64,000 nt of DNA, from NCBI RefSeq assembly GCF_013044505.1, contig NZ_JABERD010000003.1, positions 96,737 to 160,736 on the forward strand, written 5' to 3'. Of the stretch, positions 1 through 9,379 are shown piece by piece. A program made the translations under genes and the position numbers. The DNA comes from Streptomyces sp. S3(2020) (GTDB lineage: Bacteria; Actinomycetota; Actinomycetes; Streptomycetales; Streptomycetaceae). Position 1 is the stretch's first letter, and every line of letters begins with the position of its first letter. The notes under the pieces are model-generated. The model was given only the letters and a program-made list of their open reading frames with translations. It ran no database searches and had not been told where the DNA came from.

Positions 1-998
1 TCGACGTGGCCGGCATGAATTACGCCGACGCCCGCTACGCCCTGGACCGCGACCTGTTTCCGAGCCGGATCATCCTCGGCACCGAGACGTTCCCTACCCG
101 TATCGCAGGCAACTGGCGGCTGGTGAAGGAGCACGGTCATGTCATCGGTGACTTCACCTGGACCGGCTGGGACTACCTGGGCGAGGTCGGCATCGGCCAG
201 CCCCAGTACCTCACCGAGGACACCCCCCGGCCGGCGCACAACGCGCCCTACCCGCACCTCGTGGCAGGGTGCGGCGACATCGACATCACCGGGCATCGCC
301 GGCCCGCCTCCTACTACCGTGAGATCGTCTTCGGCCTGCGGGCCGAGCCGTACATCGCGGTTCGCCGTCCGGAGCACCACGGCAAAACCTGGGCAGGTTC
401 GCCGTGGGCCTGGAGCGATGCGGTCTCCAGTTGGACCTGGCCCGGCTTCGAGGGCAGACCGGTCACGGTCGAGGTCTACAGCGACGCGGACGAAGTCGAA
501 CTGGTGGGCAACGGAAACTCCTTCGGGCGACGGCCGGTGGGTGCTGAGCACCGCTTCCGCACCGAGTTCGAGATCGTCTACGTGCCCGGGGAACTGGTCG
601 CCGTCGCCTACCGGGACGGTGTGGAGACCGGCCGCACCAGCCTGCGGTGGGCCAATGGGCCTGTACGGCTGACCGCCGAGGCCGACCGTGAGGTCATCCG
701 CGCGACGGGCGGGGACCTGGCCTTCGTCACCCTGACCCTCACCGACGAGCGGGGCACCTGCCACACCGGCGCCGATCGCCTGATCAGCGTCGAGGTGTCC
801 GGAGCCGGGGAGCTGATCGGCTTCGGCAGCGCAGCCCCGTCGACCGAGGAACGGTTCGACACCACGGAACGCCACACGTACGAGGGGCGCGCGCTGGCCG
901 TCCTGCGACCCACCTCCAGCGGAAAGATCCGTCTCACCGCAACCGCTCCGGGATGTGATCCGGTGGAGGTCGTCGTCACGGCCGAACAGCAGCCGTAG
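1..998 (+). CDS. Glycoside hydrolase family 2 (beta-galactosidase-like), C-terminal part, 5' end outside window
   Basis: The frame is open from the window edge to a TAG at 996-998, so only the last ~330 residues are present. The first part is the end of a GH2 TIM barrel; the Glu in the GTETFP motif (codon 84-86) is where GH2 enzymes carry their catalytic nucleophile. After the barrel come beta-sandwich regions that resemble the DUF4982/Ig-like tail of GH2 beta-galactosidases. There is no sign of a signal peptide in the visible part. The stop lies 26 nt before the next gene, on the same strand, so the two are probably co-transcribed. Family membership is clear; the substrate (beta-galactoside, beta-glucuronide or mannoside) cannot be decided from the C-terminus alone. 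Confidence 0.85.
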   Translation, partial: DVAGMNYADARYALDRDLFPSRIILGTETFPTRIAGNWRLVKEHGHVIGDFTWTGWDYLGEVGIGQPQYLTEDTPRPAHNAPYPHLVAGCGDIDITGHRRPASYYREIVFGLRAEPYIAVRRPEHHGKTWAGSPWAWSDAVSSWTWPGFEGRPVTVEVYSDADEVELVGNGNSFGRRPVGAEHRFRTEFEIVYVPGELVAVAYRDGVETGRTSLRWANGPVRLTAEADREVIRATGGDLAFVTLTLTDERGTCHTGADRLISVEVSGAGELIGFGSAAPSTEERFDTTERHTYEGRALAVLRPTSSGKIRLTATAPGCDPVEVVVTAEQQP

Positions 999-1024
999 AA
1001 CCACCACTACCAGGAACTGTGACC

Positions 1025-3142
1025 ATGATCGACCGTGAGTCCCTTGTCCGCCGCCACTCCGTCGAGATCACCCGACCCGATTCCTCTCATGTCCTGACAG
1101 TCGGCAACGGTGACTTCGCGTACACCGCCGACATCACCGGCATGCAGACGTTCACCTCCTATCACGACCCGTCCGCGGCCCTCGCCGAGCAGCGCCTCGC
1201 CGTCCCCAGCGCGACGCTGTCGAACTGGGGATGGCACTCGATGCCCAACCCCGACGAGTTCGTCCTCGATGACGCCATGTCGACTTATGAGACGGCACGT
1301 GGCCCGGTCCGGTACCCGGACAAGTTCGACGTCGCCTCGATGAGGGGCGGCGAGGTGGCGGAGGAGTTCCGCGCCGGAGCCTGGCTGCACATGAACCCGC
1401 ACCGGATCGACCTCGGACGGGTCGGACTGTGTCTGCGCCCCGCCCCCGGCGCCGCGCCCGAGACGGACCCGGAGGTGCTCACGAACCCCCGCCAGCGACT
1501 TGACCTGTGGTCGGGCACGATCAACAGCAGCTTCGAGTACGCCGGTCAGGAGGTGCGGGTCACCACGGTCGCCCACCCGCACCACGCACAGGTCGCCTTC
1601 CGTGTCGAATCGGAGCTGCTGGCGTGCGGTCTCGCTGGGGTGGTCCTGAGATTCCCCTACGCCAGTGACAGCTTCTTCCAGACCTCCGACTGGACGTCCT
1701 CCGACCGGCACGAGTCGACACTGGAGCGGCTGGGGCAGCGAGCGGCCAGGATCCAGCGCGTGCTGGACGACACGACCTACGCGGTACGGCTCGACTGGAC
1801 CGAGGGCTCGCTGGCCGCGACCGAGGTGCCTCACGAGTTCGAGGTGTCCGGTTCGGCGAACAGGCTCGAGCTTGTGGTCGACTTCGCTCCTGACGGCGAG
1901 CCTGCGGGCGGCACGTTCGAGACCGTGGCCAGCACGGCCTCGGCCTGGTGGCGCGACTTCTGGACCTCGGGTGCCGCCGTCGACTTCACGGGCAGCACCG
2001 ACCCGCGGGCGGCGGAGCTGGAACGGCGCGTCGTGCTGTCGCAGTATCAGACGGCCGTGAACAACTCCGGCTCCCTCCCGCCCCAGGAGTCGGGACTCGT
2101 CGCCAACTCCTGGTTCGGCAAGTTCCATCTGGAGATGCACTGGTGGCACGCGGCTCACTTCGCGGCCTGGGGGCGCCCCGAACTGCTCGCCCGCAGCATG
2201 GACTGGTATCTGTCCATCCTCGGCTCTGCGCGCGAAACGGCCCAGCGGCAGTGCTACGAGGGCGCTCGCTGGCCCAAGCACGTCGGCCCGGACGGCCGGG
2301 AAAGCCCCTCGGACATCGGCGCCTTGCTCGTCTGGCAGCAGCCCCATCCCCTCTATCTGCTCGAACTGCTCTACCGCAGCAGGCACGAGGACCAGCGGGC
2401 GAAGTTGGTCAGCCGGTTCGCCGAACTCGTCGACGAGACGGCTCGGTTCATGGCTTCCTTCGTGGAGGAGCGCGACAGCACTTACCACCTGCCCGCGCCC
2501 GTGATGCCCGCGCAGGAGTTCTACGACGCCCGGACCACCGAGGACCCCACCTTCGAACTCGCCTACTGGTGGTACGGGTTGGAGATTGCCCAGTCCTGGC
2601 GCGAGCGCCTCGGCCTGGAACGTGACAAGCGGTGGCAACACGTCCAGGACCACCTGGCCGCGCCGCACCAGGATCCGGAGCGCGGGACGTACACGGCGAT
2701 CGCGACCGAGCCCTATCTTCGCCGCGACGACCACCCCTCGATGCTGTTCGCCCTAGGTGTCGTCCCCGCCGGTCCGCTCATCGACGCGGGCACGATGGAG
2801 GCAACGCTGCTCGATGTTCTTGACGACTGGCAGTGGGAGTCCGCATGGGGCTGGGACTTCCCGGCCGTGGCCATGACCGCCACCCGAGTGGGGCGCCCGG
2901 ACCTCGCCGTGGACGCCCTGCTCATGGACACACCGAAGAACACGTACTCGCTGGTCGGCCACAACCCGCAGTTCGGCAGCGCCCTGCCGCTGTACAACGC
3001 GGCCAACGGCGGTCTGCTCGCTGCTGTGTCCCTCATGGCGGCCGGTTGGGACTCCACAGACGCCGCCGGTACCGAATGCCCGGGCTTTCCGCGCGATGGC
3101 AGCTGGCAGGTCCGGCACGAGGGCTTCACCGTCTGGCCCTGA
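1025..3142 (+). CDS. Six-hairpin glycosidase-like protein (GH65-like)
   Basis: A 705-residue protein opening with MIDRESLVRRHSVEITR followed by VGNGDFAYTADITGMQTF, a start typical of an (alpha/alpha)6 'glycosyl hydrolase family 65-like' group found in carbohydrate clusters. Trp-rich motifs in the middle (FGKFHLEMHWWHAAHFA, near residue 365) fit a helical-barrel active site. I prefer ATG at 1025 over the GTG at 1019 because AGGA at 1012-1015 is 9 nt upstream of 1025. There is no signal peptide, so it is probably cytoplasmic. It follows the GH2 gene closely and ends before a strong hairpin. The exact reaction (hydrolysis or phosphorolysis of a disaccharide or glycoside) is not known to me. Confidence 0.7.
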   Translation: MIDRESLVRRHSVEITRPDSSHVLTVGNGDFAYTADITGMQTFTSYHDPSAALAEQRLAVPSATLSNWGWHSMPNPDEFVLDDAMSTYETARGPVRYPDKFDVASMRGGEVAEEFRAGAWLHMNPHRIDLGRVGLCLRPAPGAAPETDPEVLTNPRQRLDLWSGTINSSFEYAGQEVRVTTVAHPHHAQVAFRVESELLACGLAGVVLRFPYASDSFFQTSDWTSSDRHESTLERLGQRAARIQRVLDDTTYAVRLDWTEGSLAATEVPHEFEVSGSANRLELVVDFAPDGEPAGGTFETVASTASAWWRDFWTSGAAVDFTGSTDPRAAELERRVVLSQYQTAVNNSGSLPPQESGLVANSWFGKFHLEMHWWHAAHFAAWGRPELLARSMDWYLSILGSARETAQRQCYEGARWPKHVGPDGRESPSDIGALLVWQQPHPLYLLELLYRSRHEDQRAKLVSRFAELVDETARFMASFVEERDSTYHLPAPVMPAQEFYDARTTEDPTFELAYWWYGLEIAQSWRERLGLERDKRWQHVQDHLAAPHQDPERGTYTAIATEPYLRRDDHPSMLFALGVVPAGPLIDAGTMEATLLDVLDDWQWESAWGWDFPAVAMTATRVGRPDLAVDALLMDTPKNTYSLVGHNPQFGSALPLYNAANGGLLAAVSLMAAGWDSTDAAGTECPGFPRDGSWQVRHEGFTVWP

Positions 3143-3241
3143 CGGACCGGACCGGCCGTCGGTGAGACGGCCCGGAGATCTCGGAGCGGCTGGGCGGGCG
3201 CCGGTTCCCTGACGAAACCGGTTCCCTGCCGCTCTGAGGTG

Positions 3242-3286
3242 GCGGGGCGGCCCGCGCCACACACAGGGTGGCGCGGGCCGCCCCGC
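3242..3286 (+). terminator. Perfect 19-bp hairpin terminator after the GH2/GH65-like pair
   Basis: Arms 3242-3260 and 3268-3286 are exact reverse complements (19 bp, almost all G/C) with a 7-nt loop. It lies 100 nt after the GH65-like stop and before the TetR start. There is no T-tract, as is usual for actinomycete terminators. It probably separates the upstream operon from the regulator. Confidence 0.85.
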
Positions 3287-3380
3287 TGTACCTTCATGCC
3301 GGCGGCGAGCGACCGCAGAGGCGCAACGGCGCAGGCCCACGCCGACTCGCCGACGAAAACGGTGAAGTACGGTCTGTCCG

Positions 3381-3992
3381 GTGACGAACCAGCGAAAGCC
3401 ACGAGGTCCGTATCGCAAGAGCGCGGAGCGCCGGGAACAGATTCTCGAGGCTGCCTACGAAGCCATCGACGAGCACGGAGAGCGAGCCTCACTCCAGGAC
3501 ATTGCCGACCGGGTCGGGGTGACACAGCCGGCGCTGACCTACTATTTCCCCACGCGTGACGAACTGCTTCTCGCGGTTCTGGACCGGCGAGATGTGGTGG
3601 GTAAGGCCTTCGCCGACGAGGGCCGGACCATGATCGATGGCATGGTGGCGAGCACGCGCCACACCACCGACCATCCGGGCCTGGCCAAGCTGTACGTCAC
3701 ACTCTCCGCGGCGGCCACGGATCCTGAGAGCCCGGCGCACAGCTATTTCACCGAGCGCTACCGGAACCTCGCGGGCGAGATCACCCAGTATGTTCAGCAG
3801 CAGCAGCGCGACGGTGAGGTCCGGGCCGACGAACCTGCCGGCCACCTGGCCAGGACATTGCTCGCGGTGCTGGACGGCCTGCAGGTCCAGTGGATGCACG
3901 ACCCTTCGGTGGACATCGCCGCGATCGCGGAGACGTTCACGCGGATGCTGCTGCCTTCGACCGGCACGGGGGAGTCGGAAGTGGCCGGCTGA
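3381..3992 (+). CDS. TetR/AcrR-family transcriptional regulator
   Basis: A 203-residue protein with an N-terminal TetR helix-turn-helix (roughly residues 16-62). The motif AERREQILEAAYEAIDEHG is followed by SLQDIADRVGVTQPALTYYF, the standard recognition helix. The C-terminal ~130 residues are the variable ligand-binding and dimerisation part. It starts with GTG; no better start fits before the conserved DNA-binding domain. It sits alone between a terminator and the GH1 gene. By context it could sense a sugar, glycoside or plant metabolite and control nearby hydrolases, but I see no clear palindrome next to it, so the target is unknown. Confidence 0.9.
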   Translation: MTNQRKPRGPYRKSAERREQILEAAYEAIDEHGERASLQDIADRVGVTQPALTYYFPTRDELLLAVLDRRDVVGKAFADEGRTMIDGMVASTRHTTDHPGLAKLYVTLSAAATDPESPAHSYFTERYRNLAGEITQYVQQQQRDGEVRADEPAGHLARTLLAVLDGLQVQWMHDPSVDIAAIAETFTRMLLPSTGTGESEVAG

Positions 3993-4509
3993 CCGGGCTC
4001 GACGGTTGCTTGCCTCGGCGGGCGGCGCGTGCAGCGCGCCCCGGCTCCCCGTGCGGGCGGAGCCTTTGTACTCCGGGCGCGGAGGCTGGCCCTGAAGTTT
4101 TTTAGATGATAGATTTTCGGCCGGAGGACGCTCCCACGGGTCTTGGTTTTCTCTCGGGGCGATCTACTCGCGGCCGGGGGCGGGATCCGCTCGGCCGGTA
4201 ACACGAGCTGGTATCCACGACCTGGCGCGAAGGATGTCGTCGCGCTCAGGAGCGGGTCTCCGACCACCCGGCCGTTCGACAAGGCGGGCGCGGCCTGCAC
4301 GGGGTCGGACGCAAGGTCCGCCCGAGGTCCGCCGTCACAAGGCCGGGCCCGACCACGAGCGATCCCGCGTCGGCGAGTCGACCATCGTCGACGCACGCGG
4401 GATGCGACCCCGCGCGGACGCTGTCGCATCCATCCTGGCGTCCGTACCCGCACTTCCCCGGCGTCCCTGTGTCCACCGACCACCTGACCGCGAGCCTGGA
4501 GGCGATCCG
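3993..4509. other. Non-coding gap before the GH1 gene, with an AT-rich island
   Basis: This 517-nt stretch has no frame I would accept as a gene. The frame open upstream of the GH1 start lacks a ribosome site and resembles nothing. An AT-rich island at about 4093-4118 (TTTTTTAGATGATAGATTTT) stands out against the GC-rich surroundings and is the likely promoter/operator for the GH1 gene. Confidence 0.5.
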
Positions 4510-5712
4510 ATGAGCCGCAACCCCGACCTTCGCCACGACTTCCTGTGGGGTGCGTCCACCTCACCGCACCAGATCGAGGGGAACAACCTCAACAGCGACT
4601 GGTGGCGCACGGAACACCAGAACGAAGGCCGCCTGGAGCCCAGCGGCGACGCGTGCGACAGCTACCACCGCTACGGCGAGGACATGCGGCTGCTGGCAGA
4701 CGCGGGTCTGAACGCCTACCGGTTCGGCATCGAGTGGGCGCGCGTCGAACCGGAGCCCGGAGAGTTCTCGCGGGCCGAGCTCGCCCACTACCGCCGCATG
4801 ATCGACACGGCGCGCGGCCTCGGCCTCGAACCCGTCGTCACCCTGCACCACTTCACCGGCCCTCGCTGGTTCGCCGACGAGGGTGGATGGGCGAGCCCGA
4901 CCGCCGTCGACCGGTTCACCGCGTACGTCGAGCGCGTCTGCGGCATCCTCCACGACGTCACCTGGGTCTGCACCATCAACGAGCCCAACATCCTGGCCAT
5001 GATGAGCGGTATGGCGGCGGCGATGGCCCAGGGCGTGGATCTCAACCTCGGCGCCGACGTCCGGATGCCCACCCCTGACCAGGACATCGGGGAGACCCTC
5101 GTGCGCGCGCACCGGGCCGCCGTGGGCGTCGTGCGCGAGCGCACCTCGGCAAAGGTCGGATGGACCGTGGCGCAGCAGTCCCTGGTTCCCGCGCCCGGCA
5201 GCGAGAAGATCTACGCCGACCTACGGTGGGCCTGGGAGGATCTCTACCACCACGGGGCCCGCGGGGACGACTTCCTGGGGGTGCAGTCGTACACCAGCCA
5301 GACGGTGGACGAGAACGGCATCGTTCCCGTGCCCCAGAGTCCCGACAACACCCAGACCGGCTGGGCGTATCGGCCCGACGCGCTCGGCATCGCGCTGCGG
5401 CACGCCTGGGAGGCCACCGAAGGGATCCCGTTGCTGGTCACCGAGAACGGCATCGCCACCTCCGACGACACTCGCCGGATCGCCTATACGGCCGAGGCGC
5501 TGAGGCACTTGTACGGAGCCGTCGCCGAGGGCATCGACGTCCGCGGGTACCTGCACTGGTCGGCACTGGACAACTTCGAATGGGGTAACTGGGCGCCGAC
5601 GTTCGGGCTGATAGCCGTCGACCGTGAGACGTTCGGGCGCACGCCCAAGCCGAGTCTTTCCTGGCTCGGCGGTGTCGCCCGCAACGGCGGCATTCTGGAA
5701 GCCAGGGCCTGA
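4510..5712 (+). CDS. GH1 family beta-glycosidase
   Basis: A 400-residue GH1 enzyme, at the short end for the family (usually 400-480). The N-terminus has FLWGASTSPHQIEG, the usual first strand of the barrel. The acid/base Glu is residue 158 in TINEPN and the nucleophile Glu is residue 312 in LVTENG. The C-terminal WSALDNFEWGNWAPTFGL motif forms the aglycone/sugar site. Hydrolysis of beta-glucosides, beta-galactosides or related plant glycosides in the cytoplasm is expected; there is no signal peptide. The ATG at 4510 is supported by GGAGG at 4498-4502, 7 nt upstream. The same frame stays open ~270 nt further upstream, but that part has no family similarity. It is convergent with the LacI gene. 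Confidence 0.93.
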   Translation: MSRNPDLRHDFLWGASTSPHQIEGNNLNSDWWRTEHQNEGRLEPSGDACDSYHRYGEDMRLLADAGLNAYRFGIEWARVEPEPGEFSRAELAHYRRMIDTARGLGLEPVVTLHHFTGPRWFADEGGWASPTAVDRFTAYVERVCGILHDVTWVCTINEPNILAMMSGMAAAMAQGVDLNLGADVRMPTPDQDIGETLVRAHRAAVGVVRERTSAKVGWTVAQQSLVPAPGSEKIYADLRWAWEDLYHHGARGDDFLGVQSYTSQTVDENGIVPVPQSPDNTQTGWAYRPDALGIALRHAWEATEGIPLLVTENGIATSDDTRRIAYTAEALRHLYGAVAEGIDVRGYLHWSALDNFEWGNWAPTFGLIAVDRETFGRTPKPSLSWLGGVARNGGILEARA

Positions 5713-5719
5713 GGGCGAG

Positions 5720-5740
5720 GGCTGCCTGCGGCTGGCAGCC
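5720..5740. terminator. Short hairpin between convergent GH1 and lacI genes
   Basis: Arms GGCTGCC (5720-5726) and GGCAGCC (5734-5740) pair over a 7-nt loop just after the GH1 stop. It is a short stem, so this is a modest candidate. Confidence 0.45.
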
Positions 5741-5886
5741 ATCGTCGGGTGCCGGAAGGGTCGGACGAGGTCATCCCGCTCTCCCGGACGGCGACGGAGG
5801 CCGGCCGCGCCCGGAAGTGCAGACGCCCAGACCGCAGTGCACGGCTCCGGCTCCGACGTGCAGGCGAGTTGGTCAACCGGACGGGG

Positions 5887-6843
5887 TCAAGTGGTCCCAC
5901 CCTCGATCAACTGGAAACGGACCTCGGCGCGCGCGCCGATGAATCCCCCCTTGTCCAGGCGGGAGAGGATCGATTGCACGGTCGCCTCCGTCACCAGGGA
6001 CGTGTCGTACTCCATGGTCGTCAGTGGGGGAGTCGTCAGGCGGGAGAGGGGGGTGTGGTCCATGCCGATCAGTGCCAGTTCGTGTGGCACCCGCCATCCT
6101 CGGAGTGCTGTGGCGTGCAGCAGGGCGGTCGCCACGTCGTCGTTGTAGCAGCCGATGGCGAAGCCCGGCTCGCCGAGTTGGTCCAGTGCGGCCACCGCGT
6201 CCTCGGCGTTGATCCCGAGAGTGAGGATCCGCGGGTCGTCGATGTCGCGTGCACGGCATTCGTTCACGAACTCACGTTCGCGAGGACCGCCGAAGGTGTC
6301 GCTGCGCGCATCGCGCAAATGGGCATAGGCGAGTCGCCGATAGCCCCGATCGATCAGGTGGCGCGCCTGCAGTCTGCCGATCTCGGAGTTGGAATCAGGG
6401 TGTGACGAGCTCTCCGGGTCGATCGCCTCGACGCCTCTACGCTCAAGCAGGTGCCTGTCGTCGTCGGAGAACGGAGTGAGGGACAGGACTGCCCGCGGTT
6501 TCATGCCGATGACGAGGCGATCCAGCGACGCTGAGGTGTGTGTCGAGAGCCGGAGGACCAGGGCGAGTCCGCGCTTTGACAGTTCGTCGGTCAGGGCTCC
6601 GTAGATGTCCTGAAGGTTTCCACCGAAGGTCGTGTCGGGGATGAGTGCGATGACGATGTCACTTGAGCCCTTGGCCAGGGTGCGCCCCGCGGCGGAGGGC
6701 TCATATCCGAGTTCGTCGACGGCTTGGTGCACCCGTGCGCGTGTCTCCGCCGCGAAGTGCTCTCCGCGGCCGTTCAGGATCTGACTGACGGTGGATCGCG
6801 AGACACCTGCCCTGTCGGCGACGTCCTGACTGGTAGCGATCAC
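5887..6843 (-). CDS. LacI-family transcriptional regulator
   Basis: A 318-residue LacI repressor. Residues 1-55 hold the helix-turn-helix (ATSQDVADRAGVSRSTVSQI) and hinge helix, and the rest is a periplasmic-binding-protein-like sensor domain. It is read away from a promoter region holding three copies of a TTGACGCGCG box, a LacI-type near-palindrome centred on CG, so autoregulation is likely. Across that promoter lies a decayed start of a GH3 beta-glucosidase gene. This suggests the repressor once controlled that hydrolase and may now control the MFS/GH3/GH43 genes further on. The effector is probably a plant oligosaccharide or glycoside (inference). Confidence 0.93.
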   Translation of the reverse strand: MIATSQDVADRAGVSRSTVSQILNGRGEHFAAETRARVHQAVDELGYEPSAAGRTLAKGSSDIVIALIPDTTFGGNLQDIYGALTDELSKRGLALVLRLSTHTSASLDRLVIGMKPRAVLSLTPFSDDDRHLLERRGVEAIDPESSSHPDSNSEIGRLQARHLIDRGYRRLAYAHLRDARSDTFGGPREREFVNECRARDIDDPRILTLGINAEDAVAALDQLGEPGFAIGCYNDDVATALLHATALRGWRVPHELALIGMDHTPLSRLTTPPLTTMEYDTSLVTEATVQSILSRLDKGGFIGARAEVRFQLIEGGTT

Positions 6844-6885
6844 CGCTGCCTCCCTTGCCTTGAAGTTCAGGTCGCCCAGACGTCA

Positions 6886-6962
6886 TTGACGCGCGACACT
6901 TACAGTTTACATCGCTATTGACGCGCGTTAATAAGCTCTGCTTTGCTTTTGACGCGCGTTAA
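6886..6962. promoter_or_regulatory. Array of three LacI-type operator boxes
   Basis: TTGACGCGCGTTAA occurs exactly at 6918-6931 and 6949-6962, and its left ten bases recur at 6886-6895. The full box is a near-palindrome around a central CG (TT-ACGCGCGT-AA with one mismatched pair), the form expected of a LacI operator. Starts are 32 and 31 bp apart, close to three helical turns, which puts all boxes on the same DNA face. The array lies just upstream of the lacI start at 6843. Confidence 0.8.
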
Positions 6963-7021
6963 CGGACGAGGACCTGTCACCGCGCGGTACCTGGACCACG
7001 ACGACGTGTCGGGAGCCTTAC

Positions 7022-7175
7022 ATGGCGAGCTCCGCCTTCAGCGACATACGGGCGCATCGCCCGGCCGCGGACAAGACAACGGACATCCGGGCAGTGCTCG
7101 CCGCCCTGCCCTTGGACGAGAAGCCCGCTCTGCCGTCAGGGAACGGGGCTTGGTGGACGTCGGACGCGGCAAGCT
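7022..7175 (+). pseudogene. N-terminal remnant of a GH3 beta-glucosidase gene
   Basis: From an ATG at 7022 (with GGGAG 6 nt upstream) the translation includes DIRAVLAALPLDEKPALPSG then NGAWW. This resembles the first helix of GH3 beta-glucosidases, which read 'LSLEEKxxLLTGxxFW' as in the intact GH3 at 9561. After about residue 50 all similarity is lost and no catalytic domain follows. The start signals are intact and lie just downstream of the LacI boxes, so this looks like a regulated GH3 gene that lost almost its entire body. The evidence is pattern matching over ~40 residues only. Confidence 0.55.
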
Positions 7176-7869
7176 CGGGGGCTTCCTCGGTGGTGGGCAC
7201 CGCCGGGCGGCAGGGGGTCCGATCGGGCGCCCCGGCTACCGAAAGCCTCCCCTGGGGGGCGACTCACCGACTTCGTCTGTTCCAACCGACCGACCACGGT
7301 CGTCGGAGTGGGCGAAAGCGTTGGGTGAGGCTGCGACGCAAGGTCACCGGCACCGCCTCGGGGACCTGTGGGGACGCGGCGCGGGCAAAGGTCGGCGACG
7401 TCAACTCGCGGGTCGAACGCCTTGTCCGCGAACTCAAGATTTTCGCCAAAAGCGACTTACGCCCCGGTGGTCTGCGCCCGTAGAGGCGGGGCCGCACGTC
7501 GGGGACCTGCCGTTTGTGACCGCCTGCCACGAAGGGCGGCGGCTTCGCGCTCGACCGGACCCACGATCTGGATTCAACGGTCACGGAACGGCGGGCAGAC
7601 GTGGTCGTCGTCTTGCCGCCAGCGCAAAGCGCCGGAGTCGGGTCACGGCCACCCATCGGGACACACTCCGAATCGTTGACATGGCCGGGAGCGTCCAGAC
7701 CGCCGCCAGGTCTCCATGAGCGGAGGCCGCCTGTCACTCGCCTTCGTCATCGAGCTGCCCGCGGCAGCGCCCCCACTCCCTGGGTCGGCCACTGCGTGCC
7801 CAGCCCAACCCGCACGCCGACTCCGGAGGACCCCGCAAGTCCCCGTACCACCTACTTGAAGGACCGCAC
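7176..7869. other. Long gap with no recognisable gene
   Basis: About 690 nt between the GH3 remnant and the MFS gene. Frames are open on both strands but none has a ribosome site, a codon pattern or a motif I recognise. It may be the debris of the deletion that removed the GH3 gene, plus the MFS promoter. GAAGGA lies just before the MFS start. Confidence 0.4.
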
Positions 7870-9339
7870 ATGTCACAGAAACTAGCCACCACCGAGGACA
7901 CTTCAGAACCAAACGCCAAGATCCGGTTTGGTGTCCGGCACACACTCATCCTGCTCGCCCTGGTGTGGACCGCGCAGATTCTCCCCATCGTGAGCATCCT
8001 GGCCGGCAACGCGCAGTCCGCGATCGCGATCCACTTCCGCACCACCCAGATCGCCTGGTTCAGTCTGCTGGGCGTCCTGATCGGTACGTTCATCATGCCC
8101 TTCGTGGTGAAGGCCGCCGGTGTGTACGGCAAGAGGCGCGTGATGATCGTGATCTCAGTGCTCGGGCTCGCCGGCGACGTCATCGCGGCCGTCGCGTCGA
8201 ACTACGCGACGCTGCTCGTCGGACGCGGCATCGCAGGCTTCTACGTACCGATCGCGGCGCTCTCCTACTCGATCGCCCGTGACGTGTTCCCCCGCCACCT
8301 GGTCGGGCCTGCCAGTGGACTCATGGGAGGCGGTCTCGGCCTGGTCGGGCTCGGCGGCCCGTTCCTCACCGGGTGGGTCATCGACGACTTCGGCTTCCGC
8401 GGCGCGCTGTGGGCCATGGCGCTCGCCACGGCGCTCAGCCTGGTGCTGCTGATCGCCGTCGTGCCCGAGAGCCCTGTCCGCGAGGAACGGGCCCGCATGG
8501 ACTGGCTGGGCGGAGTGCTGCTCGGGGGTGGCCTCACCGCCATCGTGTACGCCATCGGGAAGGGTGCCGAATGGGGCTGGACCAGCGGCAAGATCTTCAC
8601 CTACATCGGTGCGGGCGTGCTGGCGCTGCTCGCCTTCGCGGTCGTCGAGAGCCGTGCCGCCCACCCGCTGTTCCCGGTTTCGATGCTCAAGCGGCGCAGG
8701 GTCTGGTCCGTGCTGATCGCCACAGCGGTGGTCGCGGCGGCGGTCTATTCGGTGGGCACGGTCATGCAACTGCTTGCCCTCATGCCCAATATCCCCGGCA
8801 TGTCCGCGGGTCTGGGCTGGTCGGCGACGGACAACGCGATCTACACCAGCCCCATGAGTGTCCTGATCATCACGGTGTCCGTCGTGACAGGCGTTCTGGC
8901 CCGACGGATCGAGCCTCGCGTCCTGTTGGGCACGGCCGCGTTCTTCGCCGCCGCCGGCTTCGCTCTCGGCTCTTCTCTCCACCACTCGGTGTCCGAGATC
9001 ATCATCATGGGTCTGGTAGCCGGAGTGGGCACGGGCATGACGGCTGCCATCGTGCCCATCATGATCATCGCGGCGGTTCCGCCCGAGGAGCAGGCGCTGG
9101 CCAATGGGGCCCAGAGCATGGTGCAGGGCGTCGTCCAGGCAGTTGTCCTCCAGGTCACCTTCGTGGTCATGGCCAAGGGCGGAACGGTTGCGAAGGGCAC
9201 CCAGTTCTACAGCGACGGCGGCTTCACCAACGGGTTCTGGCTGATGGCCGGCTGTGTCGTACTGGGTGGTCTCCTCATTCTGCTGATACCGAAGGGCAAG
9301 GGACTCGACCAAGCCGAAGTCGGCCAAGCGGTCGCATGA
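7870..9339 (+). CDS. MFS transporter, DHA2-type drug/proton antiporter family
   Basis: A 489-residue integral membrane protein with roughly fourteen hydrophobic segments, the size and layout of the DHA2 group of the major facilitator superfamily. The loop after the second segment has KAAGVYGKRRVM, matching the MFS 'GxxxDRxGRR' signature, and GPFLTGWVIDDFGFR fits the antiporter motif C region. It should export a small molecule in exchange for protons; the substrate is unknown. Its place between a LacI system and GH3/GH43 genes could mean it moves a sugar or a glycoside aglycone, but the family more often exports toxic compounds. GAAGGA lies 6 nt before the ATG. A strong hairpin follows the stop. 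Confidence 0.9.
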   Translation: MSQKLATTEDTSEPNAKIRFGVRHTLILLALVWTAQILPIVSILAGNAQSAIAIHFRTTQIAWFSLLGVLIGTFIMPFVVKAAGVYGKRRVMIVISVLGLAGDVIAAVASNYATLLVGRGIAGFYVPIAALSYSIARDVFPRHLVGPASGLMGGGLGLVGLGGPFLTGWVIDDFGFRGALWAMALATALSLVLLIAVVPESPVREERARMDWLGGVLLGGGLTAIVYAIGKGAEWGWTSGKIFTYIGAGVLALLAFAVVESRAAHPLFPVSMLKRRRVWSVLIATAVVAAAVYSVGTVMQLLALMPNIPGMSAGLGWSATDNAIYTSPMSVLIITVSVVTGVLARRIEPRVLLGTAAFFAAAGFALGSSLHHSVSEIIIMGLVAGVGTGMTAAIVPIMIIAAVPPEEQALANGAQSMVQGVVQAVVLQVTFVVMAKGGTVAKGTQFYSDGGFTNGFWLMAGCVVLGGLLILLIPKGKGLDQAEVGQAVA

Positions 9340-9350
9340 CCGAGTCTTTC

Positions 9351-9379
9351 CGGGCCGGTCCCTCCGGGGGACCGGCCCG
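9351..9379 (+). terminator. 12-bp hairpin terminator after the MFS gene
   Basis: Arms 9351-9362 (CGGGCCGGTCCC) and 9368-9379 are perfect reverse complements with a 5-nt loop, starting 12 nt after the stop. The GH3 gene therefore probably has its own promoter in the remaining ~180 nt. Confidence 0.8.

Noticed and set aside
6943..7719. 258-codon plus-strand frame between lacI and the MFS gene
   Set aside because: It covers the operator array and has no motif. The GH3-like start is in a different frame.
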